A stretch of 64,000 nucleotides of DNA from Latrodectus hesperus. Taxonomy: Eukaryota; Arthropoda; Arachnida; Araneae; Theridiidae. Numbering within the stretch: position 1 is the stretch's first letter; every line of letters starts with the position of its first letter. A program made the position numbers and the translations under genes. Shown one piece after another: positions 53,740 to 64,000 of the stretch. The stretch lies in the NCBI GenBank assembly GCA_037975125.1, contig CM075862.1, positions 41,147,924 to 41,211,923 on the forward strand, read 5' to 3'. The notes below the pieces were generated by a model. The model was given only the letters and a program-made list of their open reading frames with translations, was not told the origin of the DNA and searched no databases.

Positions 53740-54412
53740 TTTTATGGCTATTTAATGTTTTATTTTTAATTAGAAAACTTTGTTAACAAACTTAAACTAT
53801 GTATAGCAGACATTTTGTTTACATAATGTATAAAAGAAATTTTTATTGTTATAAAAATAAAATTGAATTCCTTTATTTGGCACTCTCTTACTGAGAACTT
53901 CAGTATTGTCTTGCACTTTACCTTAATTAGAATTTTATTTGAGCTGTGTATGGTAACATTCATTCATTTATAACCAGCATAATATTTTCACAACAGTTTT
54001 AATTTTTTCCAATGAAACATCAAATGTATTGTTTAAATTACCAGCTTAAAATATTATTATATTCTTTAGACAATCTGCAAACTATGAAGTTATTTCAGGA
54101 GAAAAAAGGTTATCAAATTTGGCGAAGTAATATAGTATTATAGTAACATTCAGTCGTTTCGCATTTTCAGTTGTTTATTTACTTCATGTTCATGTTTATC
54201 CACTTCTAACATTCAGCACCGAAGAAATAACGTTATTTTGATATAAAAATATTTTCATGACAAATTTTAGGCTCATATACCCCATGGGATGTCACTAATA
54301 ATTACTAGAAACAACATGAATGAAGAAATTATCACTAATCTTGGATTGTTTCGCATAATATCTTTTAGTCCACTGTAATATATTGAATGCGATTGTAATT
54401 ATCATGTAGATA
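53740..54412. other. AT-rich DNA, no gene seen
   Basis: Nothing is recognised. Confidence 0.55.
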
Positions 54413-54560
54413 GGGTCACTGTGGCATAGTGGTAAGACACGGCTCTTCTAAGTAAAAGTTTTCGACTTTGATTTCATTCACTGCCGATTAATAGAAAATA
54501 TATCTTAAGTTTCTGTGTGTGTGTGCATTCTTCATGCTCATTTTTTGAGGTGGGTCTTGG
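54413..54560 (+). mobile_element. Possible decayed tRNA-headed SINE
   Basis: GTGGCATAGTGGTAAGACAC at about 54420-54439 fits the A-box consensus well. About 35 bases on, TTTTCGACTTTG sits where a B box would be but has lost its ends. The following GT run and TTTGAGGTGGGTCTTGGG may be the body. It is not one of families A to D. No target-site duplication was found, so this is tentative. Confidence 0.38.
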
Positions 54561-57500
54561 GAATTTTCATTGTTTCCATCCTTGTAACTCGTAAATATGA
54601 CGCACTGTTTCTATAAAATTTACATGATAGATATTGAAATGCCTTTAAACATTCTTGTATATTTAGGTTATCCATTACGTAGACAATCTGAAGACTTACA
54701 GCAATCTATTTCAAAAGAAAATTTTATTCTGATGTGCAACCTAGAAGTAAAGGGAAACTATTAACACCTATATTGCAACATACATGTAAAAGGATACTCG
54801 TTACACTTATGTTGCAACATAGATGTAGAGGAAAACTGTTTACATTTTATTTTATTTGGATTGTTGGGTAGTTTTGGTTATTTAATAACATTTAAGCATT
54901 TTAATATTATTTTAGATTGTTTTTATAATAGTTTTTAACAGTTATTTTTAATTTTTTTATGAAACATTTCTATTCACTTATAAAAATTATCCTAAAGTGT
55001 ATTTGCATATCTCTAATCCTCGAAATGATACTAAATATGCTTTGCTATGTATCCTAAAGTAGGCATCAGCAAGATACGAGATGTGTCCATTATTTAGCAT
55101 ATGGTGTAGTTTCCAATGGCACTCTGCATTTTTCGATTTTGCGTCCTTACAATATGAGAAAATGGTCTCTATTCATAAAAAGTCTTTTTCGAAAGACAAT
55201 TTATGAAAACTTCATTATAAAGACCTTAAAATAGATTTAGAACGTTAGGCTGCCTATTGAGTGGTACCAAAGAAATTTCATGGGAAATACGAAATTTAAT
55301 CCAAATACTTAATATTAAACTTATATAAATTATTTTTTCACTTACAATCTCGATATTCTAAACAAAATATCTCTCAGAATTTCTGTACATGCAGAATATT
55401 TCACAAAAGAATAATTATTTCTACATTGTTTTCTAAGAGAGAAGTACTTACATCAAATGACAATTTTTAAGTCAATAAATTAATTTTTATCGTATTCTTA
55501 TTCCGGAAAATGTTTCAACTTACCTTGCTTAGAAGACATTCATTTGAGATAGTAATTAAAAGTTTACTTAAAGCGAAAATTTTACTTCAAGTAATAAAAA
55601 AAATTATAGAAAAATGTTTTTTTTTCCTTAATTATATAATGCATTAAATACAGCAGAAATTTTGTGATCCGAGAGACATACATGATTATGGCCGTATTAT
55701 AATGAAAACTGAAGAACATATTTATTTGAAAAGCTAATTGCAGTACATATTACAAATTTCCTTTCACTTCTTTATGTAAAAACACCCCACATTTGAACAT
55801 TTGTTGATAGAAATCATAGCCTTTGAAATTCTCTAGTCTTGATTTTCTGTCGACAATTCATTAAGACTGGTAGACCACGATGATAAAAAATTTTACCATC
55901 AGGCCAATCATTTGAGAAATTCTAAAGAGAGGTCTCTTATGAGCTTCTCGAAAAATAAGATTTTAATCTAACGTCATAATGAGTGCATGTAAAACAGCAG
56001 GGAAATAACATTTCCTTTTGGAATTCGGTTTCTCATGATGTTAGTCCATTCTTTAATTGTTGCAGCAGCTCAAAAATTGCTAGATCAATCGTGTAGAAGC
56101 ATTTTTGATAATTAGGTTTTTTCCTGTTTTCCTTTTGTGTTTAACAGAAAGACGTTTGTGTGTGGCAAACGTCTAGGAAATATTGAAAATATGGTGGAAA
56201 CTATGACCACTTGGTGTAAATGAAACCAGAAAAAAGTAAATTTTAAAGTTCGTAACTTGATACAACACATGCTTAGTTACGGAAACTCATATGTTAAGAG
56301 GCGAAAGAAGTTTTACTGTATGTAACTTAAAAATGTTTCCAACAAATATTCATTTTTCTTTCAATCTTCATAATAAAATGGTCATTATTTTCTGTTAATT
56401 CTTGTAAATAGAATAAGCTAAGATAAACTTTATGTATCTATATATATATATATTGCTTGGGAAATTCCATAACTTAATCCACCAAAAGAAATCAAACGGC
56501 CAAGTATTTCTAATAAAAAAGAAAAGATGTAGATATCAACCCTTTTAAATTATATAGTCAATTTACTAGATAAGACGCAACAATTGTGCTGAAATATTAG
56601 ATGTCAGGTATCTTGATGAATTGTGTAATTTTATTTGCAATATCATGGACTGTCAGCACGATAATTATTATAGTATTTACTTCCTAATTTTCCTATAGAA
56701 AGCAAAGTGTTTAATAGTTGTTGTAACCAACTTGCCATCATAAACACAAGGATGATAACATATAGCATTTTGAGACGATTTCAGTTTCTTTTTGCCGTCA
56801 TCAGAATGAACTTATCCGTGAATGAGACACCAAAAAAAGATATGAAGTTGTCCTATTGTAAAAGTTATAATCATAAGCGTTGCTCCTGTCTTGGAGATAT
56901 TAAATGTCAGTAACTGTACACATCTATCGGTTCTATCCGCTTACAAAGAATGCAAAATATTGATTTTATATGTCTTTTGTGGGCCATTACTAAGCCTACA
57001 CATTAGAAAGGGATGGTACTTTCCAATAAAAGAATGCATATTTGTCCTGGCGTTCAACAATGCAGATATTATTCGACTTTGCCTGATCAGTATGTTCTTC
57101 ATGTTTGTTGCCATTGTGAACATCTTTTTCTTCATTAAGTGAAAAAATAATTATGAATTTTACAAATAAACTGTTTTAATAGCAATAGATGCTGTGATCT
57201 TCAGGGAAGTATTAATTGTTCCCTTGAAAAGAACTTTAATTGGGTGAGAAAGTAAGTTAGATAAAAAAAATTCCGATATCAAAAAGAAAAAAGGTTGTCA
57301 GCCATAAATGAGACATTGCTTTTTTCATAAGGATACGTTGATTGCTTTGAAAATTTATACGAGTTGATATTATTTTAAGTAACTGCGTCTTTTCAACAAG
57401 ACAATTATATCGGTTTATTTGACATAAAGCAATAATTAAATTATAACAAAAAAACATATATGTTATTAGGCTATCGAACACTTATTAATAAGACAATACA

Positions 57501-59911
57501 TCAAAGGAATTTCCCCTTAAAATTAAGATTTCATAGGTAAAATGCCTACGATTTTCATACAAACTCAATTTTTTTCTGTGTTGTTGCTAAATGACATATA
57601 GCTATGCTTTCTATATTTCTCACCGTGATTTTTCTGAGCTAACATTGAAAATAATTATGCATTCTCCTATGATAATATGATGTTCTTACATTACATTTGA
57701 TATATTTCATTGTTAGATAGCAAGCTCAATGTCCACATACACAACAGGATAATATTTTCATTTCATAACTCCAAGTCTAAATATTTTCCACCATTACTTT
57801 TCTTAGATTTATTAAGTACACTTACTTACTGAATCCTTAACTTATTAAAACAATTTAACTAACATTAATTGGGAGCATCTTAAATTTCTCATTATTATTT
57901 TAAAAAATAAAGCATTCATAAAAACGGGTAGAAAAATATTAATGGTGTATAAATTACTATGTCACAGGAACTTGAAAAGGAATCGTTTCTTGACATATTA
58001 TAAGGCATTAAAAAAATATTTTTTATTTCAATTTTTTTTTTACTTTTTTCTTTTCTCCTGTGGGGGGAAGTGAAATTTTATTATTACTAATAAAGTCTAA
58101 AGAAAACTAGGTTACGCAGCGTAATATATTTTAAATGTATTTTTCAGAAAAGTTTTTATATGTATCCGTTTTCTTTTGGGAAAAGATTTAAAGTTTCTAT
58201 AAAAGAACCAACTTGATTAATACCTGTGAAAAAAACGTAGAAATAAAAATATTAACTTTCATTAGTTTTGTTAGCTCGCTTGATAATTAATGCAACTTAA
58301 TATTAAGCATAAAAAATATATGGAATTTTCCTTAATTTACGAAATTTTTGAAACTTTTTTTTATTGTAAGATATTTTGAGTTAAGATTTAATCTTTTTTC
58401 ATGTATAAAGTAAGTGCGTAATGATTTAATTTCTCTCTAAGAGACCAACTTTTGTGTAGATTTTTTTAATACTTTCTAAAAAAAGCTTTTTTTTCCAGGT
58501 CGTTCAAAGACACATTTTTAATGCTTACTTAATGATAACTTTTTTCTTTCTGTCAAATTAATTTTTCCTATAGTAAAATGCTTTATAATTTAAACGTCTA
58601 AATTCAGAAAAAAAGATTATAGCTCTTATTTTTATTCGGTTGTCTTGAATTATAAATATTATACAATGGACAGTTGTTTGTACATATTTCTAATTTACGA
58701 ATTATTCATTACTCACGATTTTACGAATTGCTGGTCGATACCCTGATTTCAAAAAAGTATAATTTTAGTTTTAAATTTTCTAAAATATTTTTTAGAAAAT
58801 TTAACTTAATTTTCTAAAAAATATTTTAGTTTAACTTAATTTTTTAAAAAATCAACTCATACGAACTCATTTTAACTGCTTTTATTTTTTATCTTTTAAT
58901 TTTTTTCAATTTTTTTACTTTTATATTTGAGTAACTTAGAATGATGTTTTAATTGAGAATCATGCATCATTTGAATTTTACATAACTCACTCGAAATCCA
59001 GACTTTTTAAGGCAGTTCATATGGAATATTTTTGCCGTATGTATTTGCTGTTTTACTACTTCTACATCAGAGTATAATCCATAGCTTGAAGTACACATGT
59101 CGTAAAGTATTTTTGTTAGAGTTGATTATGCTTTGGACCTTACGAAATTCAAACTTAAGGTGTAATGATTTTCAATCTATTCTTATAATAATGTTGCAGG
59201 AAAAACAATATTTATACCAATTTAGCATGCAGATTTTATGGCAGAATTATGGTAATAGAAAAGGAAACCAACTTGACGACTAGAGGGAAGATGAGTAACA
59301 ACATTCAAGAATTTCAAGAAAGAAAATTGGCAACTCTTTAAAATTTCATTTCAGGAAATATTAGAGATTCGGATATAGTTCGTACATAAGACGTGTTATA
59401 TGATTAATATCATTGAGGAAACATAATGAGAATGAGAATGAAAAAAACTTTTACGGATATGAGGCAAGAAGAAAAGGACGCATCAGCAAAACATAAAGAT
59501 GAATGACTAATAAGATTGAGGTGCTGTTTTTAAAGGTAAACAACTATGTAATCATTTCCTATACATAAAAATGCAAGGAAAAAAATAAATATGTTATTAA
59601 GAATGTAGTTTAAAAACAGAAAAAATAAATAAATGATTACTAAAATGTAAGAATGAATTTTTTAAGTATGAATTTTATTTTTTTATGTAGTACATATTTT
59701 TTGTACTGCATATATTTTTGTTTTTATGTAGTGCATATTAAATTGTTTTTCTAAAAAATTCATTTAGAAAGAAAGAAATATGTTAAATCAATTGTTTAAT
59801 TTATTCGTAATTTTTCAATTTTATGAATTTTTGGTTCACAAAAAAATTTACTGGTCAATATATACCAGTTCTCAAAAACCAGTGTCTAATTTGTTATATT
59901 GATATTTTATT
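54561..59911. other. AT-rich DNA with small repeats, no gene called
   Basis: Degenerate tandem copies of about 40 bp (word TTGCAACATA-ATGTA) lie at about 54745-54850. A small hairpin, AGACGTTTG and CAAACGTCT with a 7-nt loop, lies at 56150-56174. A short TA run lies at about 56438-56455. The plus frames 56707-56913, 56891-57142 (83 codons, with two hydrophobic stretches) and 59032-59283 are not recognised, and without splicing or homology evidence I do not call them genes. Confidence 0.45.
58780..58829. repeat. Hairpin: perfect 22-bp inverted repeat
   Basis: Left arm 58780-58801 (begins CTAAAATATTTTTTAGAAAA) is the exact reverse complement of 58808-58829, with a 6-nt loop TAACTT. Each arm is itself nearly palindromic, so several alternative foldings exist. 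Confidence 0.92.
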
Positions 59912-59929
59912 ATATTATTGATTTGTTGT

Positions 59930-60155
59930 AATATATATATATATATATATTGGAATCCCAGTTCAGGCATTTATGTACTTTCTTTATCTATCCTATCTTT
60001 GTCCTTTCTTTATATGAATGGTTGCCTACCCTATAAACGGGTTCCTATGGCATGTGTGCACTAAAGAAGTCGGACTCTACACCAAAATGTGGTTCAGTTG
60101 TAAAAGTGGAGCAGCGCACCCCATAATGCCAGCCTAGCTGGCATAAGACAACAAC
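59930..60155 (+). mobile_element. SINE family B, copy 4, 5'-truncated at a TA run
   Basis: The SINE sequence starts at about 59951 within the B box (GGAATCCCAGTTC), directly after a 22-bp TA run, and continues in good agreement with family B to GCCAGCCTAGCTGGC, ATAAG and ACAACAACA. This is a textbook family B end. A 10-bp direct repeat, ATATTATTGA, at 59912-59921 and 60156-60165 may be the target-site duplication. If so, the TA run arose within the insertion. No A box is left. Confidence 0.85.
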
Positions 60156-60165
60156 ATATTATTGA

Positions 60166-61043
60166 AATTATGCAATATTATAACTTTTGGAAATTTTAAA
60201 ATGGAAATTTACAATTTAATAAGGATCGATCCAATGTACTATGCAATTTACATCTTTTATCATATATGGAATGTTATAAAAAAGTTACCATTTTCCCATT
60301 CATTTTATTTTCAAAATTTATTTAGAATTTTTTCATAAAAATATTCATTTTTAAATGAAAAAAAATGAGCTTTCCGTCATAAACCGATTAAAAAATATTA
60401 TCAATGTTTATTAACAAGAAAGTTGAACACATACGAAAAAGTTCGGTTTGTCAATTAATCCATAATTTGGAACATATTTTTTAACCAATCCTACAGAAAT
60501 AAAAGCAATACTTAAAAGGCATGCATTTTAAAAATAAATATATTTTGTTACTGAAACATATAAGATTTTTCAAATTTAAAATAGTTACTATGTAACGTTA
60601 TATGGATACATTATTCCTAATTTTTTCTCTTTTTTTATTAGTAAGCAAAATATGCTGAATAATGCTAATTCTTACATCACAAATATAAAATGTTTATGTA
60701 ACTTAAAGTGTAGTTGGATATGGAAGTACATGATCTGTAAAAATATTCCCTGGATTTATTTGTGAATTACGCGAATTATGTGTTTTAGTGAATAAATGAG
60801 ACTTTGTTTCATTGAGGTAATTATAGTATTAGAAAATTTTCAAAACAAATTATTTAAAATTTCAAAATAATTTTTCAAAGTAATTTTCCAAAAAATCCCA
60901 AAACTCAAATTCTAGAAAAGCTTTTCTAAGTATATCTTCTGAAGAAAAACTCTAATCTAAAGAATCTTAAAAATCTGGTGTATCAAACTGCTTACAGTAT
61001 ATATTTGAAAGGGAAGCAGATTTAATGTGTATAAGTGAATTGA

Positions 61044-61048
<5 letters not shown>
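60166..61048. other. AT-rich DNA, no gene seen
   Basis: Nothing is recognised. Confidence 0.6.

Positions 61049-61109
<61 letters not shown>
61049..61109. repeat. (TA)n microsatellite
   Basis: An uninterrupted run of about 60 bases. The 72-codon frame through it is an artefact. Confidence 0.96.
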
Positions 61110-61111
<2 letters not shown>

Positions 61112-61278
61112 GTTACTTCGTCAACTAAATTTATATATATTTCAGATAATAGTTATAATGGTATAACTAGCTTTATCGAAATGTACCTTAAAATGATAAA
61201 ATTACAAAAATCTTTTTCACCAAAGAATAAATTACAAATATGAATGTAATTTATTGTTTTATGATATAAAAGACATCG

Positions 61279-61558
61279 TCACCCATTTTGTCTAGTGCTC
61301 AGCGTGTCTGACTGCGGATAGGGAGGTCCTGGATTCGAATCCAGGTTCGGGCATGGATGTACTTTTCTCTCTATGTATCATGTCTTTGTCCTTTCCTTGT
61401 ATGAATAGGTGGAGTGAATGGTTGCCTACCCTATAATCGGGTACTTATAGCATGTGTGTACTGAGGAAGTCGGACTCCACACCATAATATGGTTCAGTTG
61501 GAAAAGTGAAGCAGCGCACCCCATATTGTCAGCCTGGCTGGCACGACAACAACAACAT
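61279..61558 (+). mobile_element. SINE family B, copy 5
   Basis: Plus-strand full-length copy. Head TTGTCTAGTGCTCAGCGTG, B box GGATTCGAATCC at 61331-61342, body to GGTTCAGTTGGAAAAGTG, stem GTCAGCCTGGCTGGC, tail ACGACAACAACAACA. A 9-bp target-site duplication, AAGACATCG, lies at 61270-61278 and 61559-61567. Minus-strand frames over it are not genes. Confidence 0.93.
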
Positions 61559-61567
61559 AAGACATCG

Positions 61568-61755
61568 GATAGACGATAGGCATTGATTTGGAAAAGAATT
61601 CCAGAGGAAACCAAGTAATCTTTCTCCAACGGAACAGCATACTAAAAGTAAGGCCACACAAGAATTTTGAACTTTTGAACAGTAACTGGTATCGAACTGA
61701 GGACTTTCCACTCTACATAATGCTGCCTTATCTCAAAATCAGTGTGAGCCCTTGA
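61568..61755 (-). mobile_element. Possible tRNA-headed element, unassigned family
   Basis: A less AT-rich stretch just downstream of SINE B copy 5. Read on the minus strand it starts near GGGCTCACACTGATTTTGAG and has AGTTCGATACC (about 61685-61695 on the plus strand as GGTATCGAACT), a B-box-like word at the right distance. About 120 bases of non-repetitive sequence follow. Only one copy is present and no target-site duplication is clear. It may instead be a fragment of unique sequence. Confidence 0.35.
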
Positions 61756-62409
61756 AGTAATGTGTAATATAAATTATGCTTTAACACTAATAATTTAAAT
61801 GGCTTGTAAAAAAATAGCCGTAGATGTATAATCATGCTGTTTAAACTTTAAAAAGTCCTGTGTCCAACCTTTTTAATTAATGGACCACGGTTAGTTAATA
61901 TTACACATTCTTACAGAAAATTCATATATGATAAAAGTACCATAAATTCCTCAAAATTTTACTTGTTCCTCCCCTTACCTATATCACATAAATTCAGCCC
62001 AACTAGTAACACCATTGCCTGATCGGCCACCCTTAGGGACATTTAAATAACAATAGAATAATTCACTGTTGGGAAATGATTGACATTTTTAAGCCGCATT
62101 GTATTCGATCTCCAACGAATAACTCGTTCTCATTTTGAAAACGATCGATTTTTTCTTAAAATATGAAATAATGTGTTGGTCCATGACATAAGAATTGTAA
62201 TCTTGAATTTATATTCGTGAATTATGCTGTTATCATTCTCTCATTTTTATTTGGATTTAAATCTTGTAAATATAGGGAACAATCTATTCGATTATCTATA
62301 TTCAATCCATGTTTAACGTTCTTAAAACGACTAAAATTTTTACCATGATTACTGAAATTCATATCAATAATATAAATTAATAATTTTATAACTATATCTG
62401 TTCAATATG
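61756..62409. other. AT-rich DNA, no gene seen
   Basis: Nothing is recognised. Confidence 0.55.

Positions 62410-64000
<1,591 letters not shown>

Noticed and set aside
56150..56174. Small hairpin as a transcription terminator
   Set aside because: Rho-independent terminators are bacterial. This is eukaryotic DNA and no transcript is evident.
56707..57142. Two overlapping plus frames, with hydrophobic segments, considered as a receptor exon
   Set aside because: No recognisable motif, and the opposite strand is open over the same region. It cannot be supported without homology or RNA evidence.

Overview
This is an AT-rich (roughly three quarters A+T) eukaryotic window with no convincing host protein-coding gene. 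It has no long open frames, no bacterial signals, at least nine long (TA)n tracts, and many decayed transposons and tRNA-derived SINEs. From memory, the SINE heads and the irritans-like mariner and Tc1-like remnants resemble those of arthropods, most likely an orb-weaving spider. That placement is inference and cannot be proved here.

Layout. The annotatable content is mobile. (1) Three main tRNA-headed SINE families are present. Family A has five copies plus a chimera, at 1.4, 14.6, 25.0, 37.1, 39.5 and 45.5 kb. Family B is at 15.5, 16.5, 49.9, 60.0 and 61.3 kb. Family C is at 47.5 and 49.2 kb. A fourth type, D, is at 7.8 kb, and two more decayed tRNA-like heads are possible. Several copies have clear target-site duplications (TSDs). 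(2) Dead transposases: an irritans-like mariner at 8.2 kb; a Tc1-like element joined to a SETMAR-like mariner at 16.7-18.2 kb; a nearly full-length mariner at 31.1-32.2 kb; a Tc1-like C-terminus at 40.5 kb; and a Tigger/pogo-type element at 47.0-48.1 kb that contains a SINE. (3) A 5'-truncated LINE 3' end lies at 30.7-31.0 kb. (4) A 256-bp MITE with terminal inverted repeats lies at 21.5 kb. (5) Tandem repeats: a 26-bp minisatellite at 22.9 kb, a diverged ~152-bp repeat at 62.4-63.1 kb, a (CA)n/(CG)n tract at 11.1 kb, and two short recent duplications.

How the parts relate. The LINE fragment ends in a stem-loop, then ATAAG, then an AAC-repeat tail. SINE families A and B end in the same arrangement with unrelated stems. 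This suggests that the LINE clade supplies the retroposition machinery for both families. A chimeric SINE at 45.5 kb (B head, A tail) lies inside a single TSD, as expected if reverse transcriptase switched between A and B templates. These two observations are the most interesting in the window.

The rest is intergenic or intronic AT-rich DNA in which I see no genes. One less AT-rich island at 29.85-30.16 kb carries a perfect CRE and an octamer motif and could be regulatory. I did not find an obvious new gene system.
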